Shown: positions 49,384 to 58,110, numbered from the stretch's first letter. The stretch: 64,000 nt of DNA from Alphaproteobacteria bacterium (GCA_016722515.1 JADKJE010000002.1:62001-126000); one strand, 5' to 3'. The notes: generated from the letters alone by a model not told the origin. Numbers and translations are program-made.

Positions 49384-49483
49384 CCGTCATCCTTGGTTTT
49401 TAGATGAGTGGCGAGCCGAAGGCGAGCACTCATCTAAAAATCGGGGAACCAGCACAATACTGATTGCGCGACCAGCGCAATTC
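49384..49483 (-). repeat. Interspersed palindromic repeat, copy 3 (best preserved)
   Basis: In minus orientation: GAATTGCGCTGGTCGCGCAAT, GTGCTGGTTCCCCG, a perfect 12-bp inverted repeat TTTTAGATGAGT / ACTCATCTAAAA around a GC-rich inner hairpin, ending in GGATGACGG. It closely matches the copy at 62886-62982 along its full length. Apart from this copy and the ilv promoter, the 536-bp gap 49234-49769 contains nothing I can support. Confidence 0.75.
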
Positions 49484-49769
49484 CTTACCATTCAACGCAT
49501 CATCACATCCCTTACTCAAAATTGAAGCTACATTAAATCAACTCGCGCATCAATATGCCAATAAGCTCCCTTATAAACCAAGAGCACTATGGCGAAATTC
49601 TTTAGTGCCGTTATTGGTGGCCTTATTGACTCCTGTCTTTAATCGTAACGCATTATCCTTTAGCAACTCATCGTAAGTGGGACACCTTAACAAAGGCTAT
49701 TTAGCCATATGGCTAGAACCCCATTCTAATCTGGACACTACAGCATAATTCAACCATTATTCTACGTGG

Positions 49770-50063
49770 TTATCCAGGACTTATACTAAAAAACAACAAA
49801 CCGCATATTAGGTAAGTCGTTATAGAAAAATATATAACGGCTTTATATTTTTCTTTCTTACTAAAGATGACTAAACCCAATGCACCCAAAACAAGTGCTG
49901 GAGCAAAGAAACTCACCTGTTCACACCGCAGCGAATGATCAAAGCTTGAACATAAAGAATGTGAGTCTCCATACATTATGAATCCCCAATATATCATGGC
50001 TATAGATGCTACAGATATCGACATCACTATAATGACAGCAATAAATGTTACGTTGTGACTCAT
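49770..50063 (-). CDS. Small three-helix membrane protein, candidate immunity protein (family member 1)
   Basis: 97 residues, three hydrophobic segments (about 7-30, 51-67, 73-93). Segments two and three are separated by a basic turn (SKKEKYKAVIY), and a Cys-containing loop follows the first. The same plan occurs in the genes at 50122 and 50594. Nothing names the family. Its place at the end of a CDI module array suggests an immunity protein against a membrane-targeting toxin; no matching toxin is left nearby. Confidence 0.6.
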   Translation of the reverse strand: MSHNVTFIAVIIVMSISVASIAMIYWGFIMYGDSHSLCSSFDHSLRCEQVSFFAPALVLGALGLVIFSKKEKYKAVIYFSITTYLICGLLFFSISPG

Positions 50064-50121
50064 TCTAACCTGCCTTTAATGGAATATACCTCCGAAAGTC
50101 AAGCGCTCCAGAAAGCTTCTT

Positions 50122-50424
50122 TTACTGAGCGCTCGCCACAGTGATCATTACGAATGATAGGAGACCACCTATAAGTAAACAAACATTCACAATAATCAGA
50201 TAGATGGTCACATTTCGTGACCTCAATTTAAAAGCTGCATATGCAGACAAGGCCATTATAAACACCATGACGATGCAATAGAACAAAGCAACGCCTCCAA
50301 AACCAAAGGAAGTGAATCCACTAGCAATTGACATCATTAATACCATCATCAATGCTGGCACTGGAAAAATGAATATCAATGCCGACACGAGACAAAGAAA
50401 TGAAAATAAAAGCGATCTCATCAT
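50122..50424 (-). CDS. Small three-helix membrane protein, candidate immunity protein (family member 2)
   Basis: 100 residues with three or four hydrophobic stretches and the basic turn KLRSRNVTIY before the last helix, like its two neighbours. The first 27 codons and about 30 bp upstream are duplicated at 52664-52781, where the copy is cut short by a stop. So this gene has taken part in recombination within the array. Function is inferred from context only. Confidence 0.6.
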   Translation of the reverse strand: MMRSLLFSFLCLVSALIFIFPVPALMMVLMMSIASGFTSFGFGGVALFYCIVMVFIMALSAYAAFKLRSRNVTIYLIIVNVCLLIGGLLSFVMITVASAQ

Positions 50425-50455
50425 TTTAGTGCTCCAAAGGATAAAACATCACAAG
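50338..50455 (-). repeat. 118-bp direct repeat, copy A
   Basis: Nearly identical (two mismatches seen) to 52664-52781, 2326 bp away. It covers the 5' end and upstream region of the small membrane protein gene. It marks the ends of a duplication or insertion that includes a toxin-immunity module. Confidence 0.9.
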
Positions 50456-50593
50456 ATTTTGATTATTACGCTGGAGAGCAGATACTGAACTAGCGACATA
50501 CATTATATTATTCCTATTAGCCATGGAAGAAACATACTTACGAGTATAGCATAAATAGCGTCTATCCATATGAACCGCAACATGTGAATACCC

Positions 50594-50914
50594 TTAAGTG
50601 CTAAACAGCAACACAAAGTGATAAATTCCTTTTAATATCATGGCAAATGAAATAATGATAATATAAATTGCCATTTTGTATCTTTTATTTAATATTATCA
50701 ATAATGAAGCAGCTGCGCTTATCAATAAGATGAATCCTATGTATAATCCAAGTGTATTGCAGCTATTAATTAAATATCCTTTTTGGATTAGAAACATCTT
50801 TAATTGATCGAGATACCCCAATATATAGTAGGGTCCACAAAAAATTACAAGGCCAATTAATAGTATAGATATCGCGACTGCACAATAGTATTTTATTTTG
50901 TTTTGTTCCACCAA
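50594..50914 (-). CDS. Small three-helix membrane protein, candidate immunity protein (family member 3)
   Basis: 106 residues, hydrophobic segments at about 10-32, 54-72 and 78-101, with the basic turn NKRYKMAIY between the last two and a Cys in the loop (NSCNTLG). It aligns in plan with the other two members. It lies 37 bp after immunity gene A, on the same strand. No enzyme motif is visible. Confidence 0.6.
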   Translation of the reverse strand: MVEQNKIKYYCAVAISILLIGLVIFCGPYYILGYLDQLKMFLIQKGYLINSCNTLGLYIGFILLISAAASLLIILNKRYKMAIYIIIISFAMILKGIYHFVLLFST

Positions 50915-50951
50915 TCCCCCCCAAATAAACGAATGGATAATAATATTATCG

Positions 50952-51452
50952 TTAGGCGTTAGATGATTTAGTATCCCACATAGTTACTAATTCGATTTCT
51001 CCATGTTCATTTTGCTTGGTCGTGAGCTTAAAGGCTGAGAGACTCTTATTTTCATCTTTTCTTAAAATGAAATCATTCATTGATTGTTTAATATTAGGAT
51101 CTGCTATCTCAGAAATTGAGTGAAAAATTCTAACAGGATCTAATCCAATTAGAGTGCATGAGTTATATATAACCGCATATGCGAAAATTGACTCACGAAT
51201 GTCTTTTGATTTACGCGCTGAAATGGCAAAATAGGATAAAGAAGCCTCTATTCTATCCTTACAAGTGAAACGCTCACCTTTAAGGCAACATAATCTTCTT
51301 TGATTTGGATATTTCCACTTAACCCCAAAATCCCATTGATTAATAATATAATCTCTTTCGTCTGCTGAGCTGTTCCTAAATAGAGAAACCAATTGAAAAT
51401 ACGCTAGTTCGCGATCCTCTAGAACAATGATTTCCTTTATGATTTCCCTCAT
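50952..51452 (-). CDS. Candidate CDI immunity protein A (RLCCLK family)
   Basis: 166 residues, soluble, mostly helical. It is roughly half identical to the protein at 58111-58611: ED..AYF.LVSLF.NSS, NWDFG..WKYP, RRLCCLK, AVIYNSC and ENKSLSAF are shared. Each of the two follows its own copy of the same toxin type by 0-11 bp, which is the classic toxin-immunity layout. I do not recognise a named family. It probably binds and blocks the toxin tip of the preceding gene. Confidence 0.72.
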   Translation of the reverse strand: MREIIKEIIVLEDRELAYFQLVSLFRNSSADERDYIINQWDFGVKWKYPNQRRLCCLKGERFTCKDRIEASLSYFAISARKSKDIRESIFAYAVIYNSCTLIGLDPVRIFHSISEIADPNIKQSMNDFILRKDENKSLSAFKLTTKQNEHGEIELVTMWDTKSSNA

Positions 51453-51463
51453 TTTTTAACCCG

Positions 51464-52261
51464 TTATGGAATATTAAAAATTGATATATTTGACGGATGC
51501 ACAAAATAATTACCCATTTTCACATAACCGGCATTTTCTAAATGTTCAATCTCTAATGCCATTATAGTCGGTTCTCCCGAATATAATCCAGAACTTTGGA
51601 GAAGATTATCTTCTAATGGCGATGCCAAATAAAAATTCTGCTGATTTTTAATACCCGAATCTACCCATTGCATATTCTTTTCTATTGACCACTCAGGAAT
51701 ATCAAGTACTTCATGTCCTACCCAATCTTTAGCGACTTCAGTATCAGTAAGTCTACCTATCACTTTTATATTATTTGCCAATTCACCCATTTCAGTTGCC
51801 GCAGCACTTGCTACCGCCTTTTCTGGAGCAAACGCCGGAGCAAGAAATACCGCCCCAAAACCAATAATAGCATGCAATTGATCCGGCGTAAATTGATCAT
51901 AGAGCCAGTTTCCTGCTGCATCTTTTTTAGCTCCCACATAATCATACAATGCATCCACCTCTGCATCACCGAGCAAGAGACGTAATTCTGAATCAACGGT
52001 ACCCATGGTATATTCAGCGCCATCGGCAAACATCCCATAAGCTTCTTTGTAAGCTTCTTTGATGGATTCAGGCGTATGCTCAGCGATTAAATCACCCGTC
52101 AATTCTTCCCCTTCTGAAAAACTCTTCCCCACTTCGTCAAGGAGCTCACCAGCATGCGTGTCAGTAGGCAGCAATAAATTAAAATTGATTGCTTGTAGTG
52201 CTGTGGCATTTGATATCTGTATCTCACCCGCACTCTCACCACTGAGGAACCCTACACCCAA
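51464..52261 (-). CDS. Orphan CdiA C-terminal module A: pretoxin stem plus toxin tip (no secretion domain)
   Basis: 265 residues from a TTG; the frame opens near 52313 and no good start exists, so this is a truncated CdiA end rather than an independent gene. The stem has GEIQISNATALQAINFN (a possible VENN-like position) and GAKKDAAGNWLYDQFTPDQL. The tip (about 165-265) has GRLTDTEVAKDWVGHEVL, FYLASP, PT+MA.EI and AGY.K.G.Y, a pattern I recall from polymorphic toxins of several bacteria, activity unknown to me. The stem is almost identical to the module at 58612, but the last about 60 residues differ strongly. Confidence 0.68.
   Translation of the reverse strand: MGVGFLSGESAGEIQISNATALQAINFNLLLPTDTHAGELLDEVGKSFSEGEELTGDLIAEHTPESIKEAYKEAYGMFADGAEYTMGTVDSELRLLLGDAEVDALYDYVGAKKDAAGNWLYDQFTPDQLHAIIGFGAVFLAPAFAPEKAVASAAATEMGELANNIKVIGRLTDTEVAKDWVGHEVLDIPEWSIEKNMQWVDSGIKNQQNFYLASPLEDNLLQSSGLYSGEPTIMALEIEHLENAGYVKMGNYFVHPSNISIFNIP
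51657..51972 (-). repeat. About 313-bp near-identical repeat, copy A (toxin stem)
   Basis: Matches 58805-59117 base for base as far as I compared, except for one codon-sized indel (ASAAAT versus GAAAT). It ends abruptly at both sides: inside the toxin tip at DSGI and at the DAEVDALYDY start of the stem. Confidence 0.9.
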
Positions 52262-52304
52262 GGCTGTAAATTGCCCGATCTTTGCGCTTTGGTCTAGAGT
52301 GAAG

Positions 52305-52660
52305 CAACCCGTCTACTGATCCTATTAATTTTCCAGTACCACTTGCTGTCTTTCCACCAACTCCAACAGCATTAGCTGCGTCTTCAATACCCTTTTCCCC
52401 ATTACTAACAAACTTAGCAACAAACTTAGCCGTAACTGAATCACTACCGAGCCAAGCAGCGAACGCTTCACCCGCTTGTGTAGCCTTATAGACCTTGCCA
52501 GCTACCATGAATCCTTTGACTAGTACGCCAAACCATGTACATACCGAGTTCTACTCCGGCGGCTTTTAAAGCTCCTAAGGCACCGTTTGTCTTATAGCCA
52601 TCATAAACATTGTACGCTGATAATGCAACCAATCCGACTCCAACCAATAATGGGATCAGG
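52305..52660 (-). pseudogene. Fragmented CdiA pretoxin remnants
   Basis: Two frames of CdiA- or Rhs-like pretoxin sequence. One (52660 to about 52525) reads IPLLVGVGLVALSAYNVYDG and then GALGALKAAGVELG. The other (to about 52305) reads MVAGKVYKATQAGEAF, then KFVSNGEKGIEDAANAVGVG. They are separated by a frameshift and joined out of frame to toxin module A, whose frame opens at about 52313. No complete product is possible. Confidence 0.5.
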
Positions 52661-52663
52661 TTA

Positions 52664-52781
52664 TAATACCATCATCAATGCTGGCACTGGAAAAATGAAT
52701 ATCAATGCCGACACGAGACAAAGAAATGAAAATAAAAGCGATCTCATCATTTTAGTGCACCAAAGGATAAAATATCACAAG
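52664..52781 (-). repeat. 118-bp direct repeat, copy B (truncated start of a small membrane protein gene)
   Basis: Copy of 50338-50455. It keeps the ATGATG start and 27 intact codons (MMRSLLFSFLCLVSALIFIF and on to PVPALMMVL), then a TAA stops the frame at the junction with the pretoxin remnant. Confidence 0.88.
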
Positions 52782-52792
52782 GCCTCTCCACT

Positions 52793-54133
52793 CTAAATAA
52801 AAGATGGATTATTTAACACAAATTGTGTGATATATTCATTTTCATTCTTAATTAATCGATGACCAACATATAGCTCACATAACTCTTCATTTGCGATATT
52901 ATTGACTCTCCTCGCATTTATAAAAGCATACAAGTCATAATCAATTAAATGATGTTGATAAAGGCAGATCAAATACCCTCCCCATATTAAATGAGCCAGA
53001 TTAAATCCAGATTCCAAATGGTTATAGGCCCTTTCTTTAAATATTTCAGGGCGATAATCCTTTTCCTTCTTATGTAAAATTATCTCTAGATCAAGTTGAT
53101 TTCTATTTATCTTATAATCTTCTGGATGTATACAACCTAATTGCTCGATGCGATTAATTGAAAGAGTTAAGTCATCCAGTTTCTTATAGTATTCGAAATC
53201 ATCTAAAACATCAGTCATTAATCTGATCAATTCTGAGTACCCAATGCTATAGAGGCAGCGAGAGAGATTGAGGTAGCATTGTTCATCGATTAAATCTGAT
53301 TCTAAGAATCCAATGAGATACCCTCTAAGAATTAGGGTCTTAGCTAAAAAATGGGGTCTTTCTATAGTCAGATATTCGCTAATGAGTTTTTTTATGCGGT
53401 TTTCTAATCTATCTCGATTTTTATCAATTGATATAACGGGACTCCACTTAATGCAACTATCAAATTCTGTAGGCGACCATTGAGGATGACAACAATCTAT
53501 ATTTATGCTTTTGGGAGATATTGGCATTTCTTTTATTAATACAGTTATATCTGGGATGTTTAAATTTGTTACGGGAGCATTTCTATATAAATCAGTCAAT
53601 AAATCATTTCCAAGGCCTGGAAAATGTTTTACTAGTTCTAAATAATCATCATACATAATAACGCCGGTATGAATAAAAGCGGTTAGATATCCTTTCCAAA
53701 ACAAAATTAAAGAATCAGTTGGACCGCGCCAAGCTAGTTGGGAGGATAAAAGATTCTTTAAATCACTAATGTTTATGTTTTTCGCAATCGGATAATTTTC
53801 AAAGGCTGTTTGTTCACAAACAGCTTGCATGTCTTTGATTCTCGAAAAGAAATTTTGGCAATTAAAATTGTGGTTATTGCCTTTAGACTTTTCAATTAAT
53901 TCTCTTTCGGTGTCTGGTGCGATGATGTCATAAAATTCTATTTCTACTCGTTCCCTGAATCCAATATCTGGAAATAAATTAAATAGATCGAGATAAAATT
54001 TAATTAAAGTGACATCGTATAAACCATACAAATATCCCTTCCATAATAGAACATTCTGTTCAGTCACTCCATTTTGTTCTAAGTTATTCAAAATGCGTTT
54101 TATTATATTGTTACCTAATGAATACATATGCAT
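52793..54133 (-). CDS. Candidate immunity protein D with four internal repeats
   Basis: 446 residues, AT-rich gene. Four degenerate repeats of about 100-115 residues each centre on an aromatic/Gly motif: LLWKGYLYGLYDVTLIKFY, LILFWKGYLTAFIHTGVI, LILRGYLIGFLESDLID and HLIWGGYLICLYQHHLID, each followed by YL.L......IG-like helices. No signal peptide or catalytic motif. It starts 9 bp after a toxin C-terminal fragment (54143-54361), so it is probably that toxin's immunity protein, though unusually long for one. I do not recognise the family. Confidence 0.65.
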   Translation of the reverse strand: MHMYSLGNNIIKRILNNLEQNGVTEQNVLLWKGYLYGLYDVTLIKFYLDLFNLFPDIGFRERVEIEFYDIIAPDTERELIEKSKGNNHNFNCQNFFSRIKDMQAVCEQTAFENYPIAKNINISDLKNLLSSQLAWRGPTDSLILFWKGYLTAFIHTGVIMYDDYLELVKHFPGLGNDLLTDLYRNAPVTNLNIPDITVLIKEMPISPKSINIDCCHPQWSPTEFDSCIKWSPVISIDKNRDRLENRIKKLISEYLTIERPHFLAKTLILRGYLIGFLESDLIDEQCYLNLSRCLYSIGYSELIRLMTDVLDDFEYYKKLDDLTLSINRIEQLGCIHPEDYKINRNQLDLEIILHKKEKDYRPEIFKERAYNHLESGFNLAHLIWGGYLICLYQHHLIDYDLYAFINARRVNNIANEELCELYVGHRLIKNENEYITQFVLNNPSFI

Positions 54134-54142
54134 GGTTTAATC

Positions 54143-54361
54143 TCAAAATTTATGGCTAAATGTACCTTCAGACGTAATAACAATCACTGACTTTACTCTG
54201 TTTCCTCCCGTGGATCCAGGCATTCTATTTACAATATTATTAAACATAGATTCATCAACTTCTGGGTATTTGCGTGCATCAATAATAATATTCCCTGATT
54301 GTTTAGAAGCATCTTTTATGCGCTCGATAACTTTTACTTCAAGATTGCTTCCGACAAACAT
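54143..54361 (-). pseudogene. C-terminal fragment of polymorphic toxin D
   Basis: 72 residues with no signal or carrier domain: VIERIKDASKQSGNIIIDAR, then NNIVNRMPGSTGG and VIVITSEGTFSHKF. The IIIDAR...I.R..G....V..V.IIT..G pattern resembles the end of several bacterial polymorphic toxins. A stop lies in frame shortly upstream of the ATG, and neither frame of 54362-54500 restores a toxin. It is read as a broken tip kept in front of its immunity gene. Confidence 0.5.
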
Positions 54362-54502
54362 AGTTGTTAAACTTTTCTTTCATCATATGCTCTAATAGAA
54401 TGCTCTCAATACACGCTGGAGGCAATTTCAAAGGATTTTTCCATCCCCTGCAACAGTATAATTTTCTCCCTACTTCTAACTGGTACAACAATTGGGAGCG
54501 CC

Positions 54503-55165
54503 TCAACTCCCATTGGATATTTTACCTAGAATGCCAACTCCTTCTGTGTCTGTGTTTTCTCCTATATCCAAAGGATTGGTTGACCACGCTGAAGCTATTT
54601 TAATGACATCTTCTTCATCTGGAAATTTATAATCACTTTCCGCACCGAATATCACATCCAATTCTTTTTCTTGGGAGGTTATTGCTCCTTTTTCATAAAA
54701 TATTTCTCCATCACCATAAGCAAACGCCCTTTTTATCTTTCCATCTTCAATCATTATCCATGAGTGATATTCACATACACGATGCGTACAGAAATAATAA
54801 AAGTTAGGCATTTTTTGGGCTAAGGACGTCAAAGAATGTAAAAAAATCTTATTATTTTCCTTATCAGTTGAAAAGCTACCTATGCCAAATCCGATAACAA
54901 AATTCCAGCCTTTGATCAAAGGTGTAACAAAAACATGATTATCCTTTCTATCATTATAAATATGATTTAGCCCGGATTGCCAATTGGCTTTTACTGGTTG
55001 AGACAAATGAAGCACTTTAATAATTTCATCTAAGGACTTGCTTGGTATCGCAAGCCAGGCAGTCTTATATCCAAATCCTTGTGGAAAATCTGGCTCTGAT
55101 GATATTTCACTATAATCAGATTTCTGCTTAAACCACCTTGGAATAGAATTTAATAGTCTTATCAT
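54503..55165 (-). CDS. Orphan immunity-like protein C
   Basis: 220 residues, soluble. GFGYKTAWLAIPSKSLDEII, VFVTPLIKGWNFVIGFGIG, YFCTHRVCEYHSWIMIEDGK and RAFAYGDGEIFYEKGAITSQ are the visible conserved-looking blocks. I recall similar GYKT.WLA...FV.P...GW proteins near polymorphic toxins, but cannot name a family. It lies 44 bp after cdiI with no toxin of its own before it, so it may protect against a toxin that was lost. Confidence 0.58.
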   Translation of the reverse strand: MIRLLNSIPRWFKQKSDYSEISSEPDFPQGFGYKTAWLAIPSKSLDEIIKVLHLSQPVKANWQSGLNHIYNDRKDNHVFVTPLIKGWNFVIGFGIGSFSTDKENNKIFLHSLTSLAQKMPNFYYFCTHRVCEYHSWIMIEDGKIKRAFAYGDGEIFYEKGAITSQEKELDVIFGAESDYKFPDEEDVIKIASAWSTNPLDIGENTDTEGVGILGKISNGS

Positions 55166-55209
55166 AATGATATACTTATCTATGTTTTTACGTATTTTGT
55201 ATTTTATGG

Positions 55210-55728
55210 TTATTCAATCTCTTTTGGCAAACATCTGCTTAAGGCTAATTTTAATCCTGCTCCAATCTCTGCTGGGGTGCTAGTATCTGGAAGATAAATA
55301 TAATCTGATTTTTGAATGCCTTCACCGGTAAATAAATTACCGTTACGCTCCCTGCGGCTAGGACTTATTTCTATCATTCCATTTTTCATAACAATATCAC
55401 AACTCTTCATTTTTCTAAACATAACAGCCCGCGTTTTATAACCAAAACGCTGCATAAGCCCCTCTATCCATTTCTGTGCGCGTATTTTAGCAGCCTCAGT
55501 ATCCCATAACTCGGGGTCTGCTTTACGATTAACTACCCGACTATAAGACAATGCACCTAAGATAGCCTGGCCTAACTCCTCTTCACTGGCATCAGGTAGT
55601 AAGATGTATTCTTTCGCACGAAAATCTCTACTTAGAAGTCCCATTCCCGAAAGAGTTTCGATGGAATAAAATTTCTCATTAACATAGACACCAGCATTCT
55701 TTTGATTTAGATCGCGTTTAAAGGTCAT
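55210..55728 (-). CDS. cdiI: CdiI-type contact-dependent inhibition immunity protein
   Basis: 172 residues. FYSIETLSGMGLLSRDFRAK, YILLPDASEEELGQAILGAL, KSCDIVMKNGMIEISPSRRE and IYLPDTSTPAEIGAGLKLAL fit the CdiI family that pairs with CdiA tRNase tips. It starts 4 bp after the toxin gene, the usual layout. It should bind the toxin in the cytoplasm and block its active site. The gene is intact although its toxin's carrier is broken. Confidence 0.85.
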   Translation of the reverse strand: MTFKRDLNQKNAGVYVNEKFYSIETLSGMGLLSRDFRAKEYILLPDASEEELGQAILGALSYSRVVNRKADPELWDTEAAKIRAQKWIEGLMQRFGYKTRAVMFRKMKSCDIVMKNGMIEISPSRRERNGNLFTGEGIQKSDYIYLPDTSTPAEIGAGLKLALSRCLPKEIE

Positions 55729-55732
55729 TCAC

Positions 55733-56839
55733 TTACCTAATTCTTGTCACAATCACATTTACATTCATCTGGTTTCCATAGTCAACCGCTTTTCCTATTT
55801 GCTGCCATTGCGCTGGGGTCGTATCAGAAGGTACGGCCAACTGGATACTTCGAGAATTGATTTCATCTGCTGTTAGCAATTGGCCAGTTCCAGGAATCTT
55901 TGCTTTCTGGAAATTAGCTGTTTTATCAATATACCCCACCAGGGTATTATAAACTGTGTTTGGGTTTTCAAGCCTATTGACCGTTAATGTATCGAGTGTT
56001 TTAGCACTGGTTGCTAAACCAATCGTTGGATCATAAAAATCAAAGGTACTCATTGTGAAAGGCAATCTATTATCGGCACCAAGGGAATTTGCCAATGTAT
56101 CTTCCCAAGGTATGCCTTGGCTTTTGATGCCGCCGCCCCACACAATGCCAGTTTCAGATTGTTCTAAGGCTCCTCCCAATCCACTTTTTAAAGCGACCGC
56201 TTCTGGTGCCGGAGCAAAAATTCGTGCCAGATACACAGAGCCAAACCCAACAATAGCATAAAGTTGATCCGGCGTGAACTGGTCATATAACCATGCCCCA
56301 GCCGCATCCTTTTTAGCACCTATCGAGTCATAGAATGCATCCACTTGCTCATTGCCGAGTGTTAAGCGCAGGCCGAGATCAACACCCATGATTTCGGATT
56401 GAACACCCTCCGCATAAAAATCAGAGACAGCACCCAGCCCTTTCTTAACAAAACCAGGCGTATTATCACTCACAAATTTGTCAATGATCTGGTTTCCTTC
56501 CTTCATTCCCTTGCCAACACTGTCAATAAAATCACCAGCAAACGAACTCTTTTCCAGCAACAAATTAAAATTAATCGCCTGCAATGCGGTTGCGTTAGAA
56601 ATTTGTATTTCACCCGCACTTTCACCCTTGAGGAAGCCCACTCCTAACGCCGTAAACTGTCCAATCTTTGCGCTTTGGTCTAAGGTAAAGCCAAGCTTAG
56701 TAGCAGCATCACCAACACCTTTGGCCGCCCAATCCCATGCCGGTTGCGCAGCCGATGGCACCGTGTAGCACCAAGTGAGTTGCTGGATCGATTTTGTTGA
56801 GATCCCATAAAGCACCCACATATTGGGTAGCCTGCTCAC
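55733..56839 (-). CDS. Orphan CdiA C-terminal module B with tRNase-type (PD-(D/E)XK-like) toxin tip
   Basis: 368 codons in the open frame; meaningful sequence starts at about residue 27. The stem (about 50-220) parallels modules A and A': GEIQISNATALQAINFNLLL and GAKKDAAGAWLYDQFTPDQL. The tip (about 230-368) has IVWGGGIKSQGIPWEDTLA, RLPFTMSTFDFYD, ATSAKTLDTLTVNRL and SIQLAVPSDTTPAQW, the pattern of the CdiA C-terminal endonuclease/tRNase family. Probable active residues are Glu246, Asp267 or Asp270, and Lys280. It should cleave tRNA in target cells. Upstream it is joined out of frame to the DUF637 region, so it is not attached to a secretion domain. Confidence 0.8.
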   Translation of the reverse strand: MSRLPNMWVLYGISTKSIQQLTWCYTVPSAAQPAWDWAAKGVGDAATKLGFTLDQSAKIGQFTALGVGFLKGESAGEIQISNATALQAINFNLLLEKSSFAGDFIDSVGKGMKEGNQIIDKFVSDNTPGFVKKGLGAVSDFYAEGVQSEIMGVDLGLRLTLGNEQVDAFYDSIGAKKDAAGAWLYDQFTPDQLYAIVGFGSVYLARIFAPAPEAVALKSGLGGALEQSETGIVWGGGIKSQGIPWEDTLANSLGADNRLPFTMSTFDFYDPTIGLATSAKTLDTLTVNRLENPNTVYNTLVGYIDKTANFQKAKIPGTGQLLTADEINSRSIQLAVPSDTTPAQWQQIGKAVDYGNQMNVNVIVTRIR

Positions 56840-58105
56840 CGGCGGAGGTAGTGAGGCTGCCTAAGAGCGATGTGCCAAGACCGTGGGTGAGGCTATTGCC
56901 ATTGATGACGTTGCCAACGGTGTTGTTGATGGTGGAGGTAGTGATGTTATAGCTTAGTTTGTCGACCAGCGATGTGCCGGGATCTTGAATTAAACCGAAT
57001 TGATTGACGGCACCCTGGGCAATCCCTGCACTCACCACACTGATTGCCAGTTGTTTTAAATTAGCTGACGATCCCATGTCTTCCAGTGCACCCAGAATGT
57101 TACCCTTATTATTGATCAACGCAATGCTTGCTTGTGTGACCAATGTACTGAACGCAGCATTGGCCATAAAGGCTGATACCGATCCTTCTGCTGCACCGAC
57201 TATGGGAGCGCCCATACCACCTGTTGCTGCGGCTACAGCAATGGCAATGACCGCCGCAGCAGGCGCTGAAAGGCCGGTGGTTTTGTGGTACCATTCCTGA
57301 TACACAGGATCGACCTTTTCCCAGCCTACGTTCGTTTGTTGTTGGAGTTGCCCAGCCACTGCAAGCCGGGTTGTTGTTTGAGACGGTCAATGGATTGGCT
57401 AAGATTTTCTCCCTCCTGGCCTTCATATTGGACCGCAAACGACGTGGCATTGAGTTCACCGTATTGGCTTGCAGTTTGGTTTGCTTAACCGTCTCAATAT
57501 GATGGCCTTGATTCACCATGGTGGTCATAATGCCGTTATCTTTGGTGGACTGGATGCTTAAGTAATCCACATCTTTGGCCGCACCAAATAACAATGTATT
57601 GGCGTTAAGGTTAATGGCATCGGAAGCTGTCAGGTTACTGCTTTGAATAAACATGCTATCGCCCGCTGTCGCGTTGATGCTGTGGCCTGCCGTTAAAACG
57701 GAAGCTTATTGGTCAAAGCTCCTTTCTGCACGGATAGACGAGCCGCCCATAAAACCACCACCGCCACTTTTACCTTGATAGAGACTATGATAATAATCAG
57801 CAGCAGAGACAATGTTAACGTTATTGGCCGCATCAAGGTCAAGATCATGCCCCGCAGTAAGCGCACTGCCACTAATGGTTATATTGCCACTGCCATCGGT
57901 GCTTACATTGGGTGATAAGGCACTTAGGATGAGGTCGTTTCCTGCCGTGATGCTCGAACCGATGCGCTCGATGGAATCACTGGTAGACGTGCTCTTGTGA
58001 TACCGACCTTCCGTATGGCGCACGAGGTCGGAGGTGCCAATGGTGACGACACGCACTAAAGTACTAGGCAGCTCACTTTTAGTCGAGGAGGCGCCAGCAT
58101 ACGTA
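56709..58105 (-). pseudogene. Decayed cdiA remnant: FHA repeats plus DUF637-type pretoxin
   Basis: Read downward from 58105: FHA repeats (VRVVTIGTSDLVRHTEGRYH, SALTAGHDLDLDAANNVNIV) up to an in-frame TAA at 57706, then more repeats (ASVLTAGHSINATAGDSMFI, NLNANTLLFGAAKD), at least two frameshifts between 57490 and 57360 (SFAVQYEGQEGENLSQSIDR and KQQPGL lie in one frame, VAGQLQQQTNVGWEKV in another), then a DUF637-like region (56709-57359: IALINNKGNILGALEDMGSS, HLVLHGAIGCATG). It ends out of frame with module B. There is no TPS domain, so it is the 3' half of a dead cdiA. Confidence 0.8.
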
Positions 58106-58110
58106 AAATA

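Noticed and set aside
49464..49676. 70-codon plus-strand frame beside repeat copy 3
   Set aside because: It begins inside the repeat, has no ribosome site or recognisable motif, and its end is not like any protein I know.
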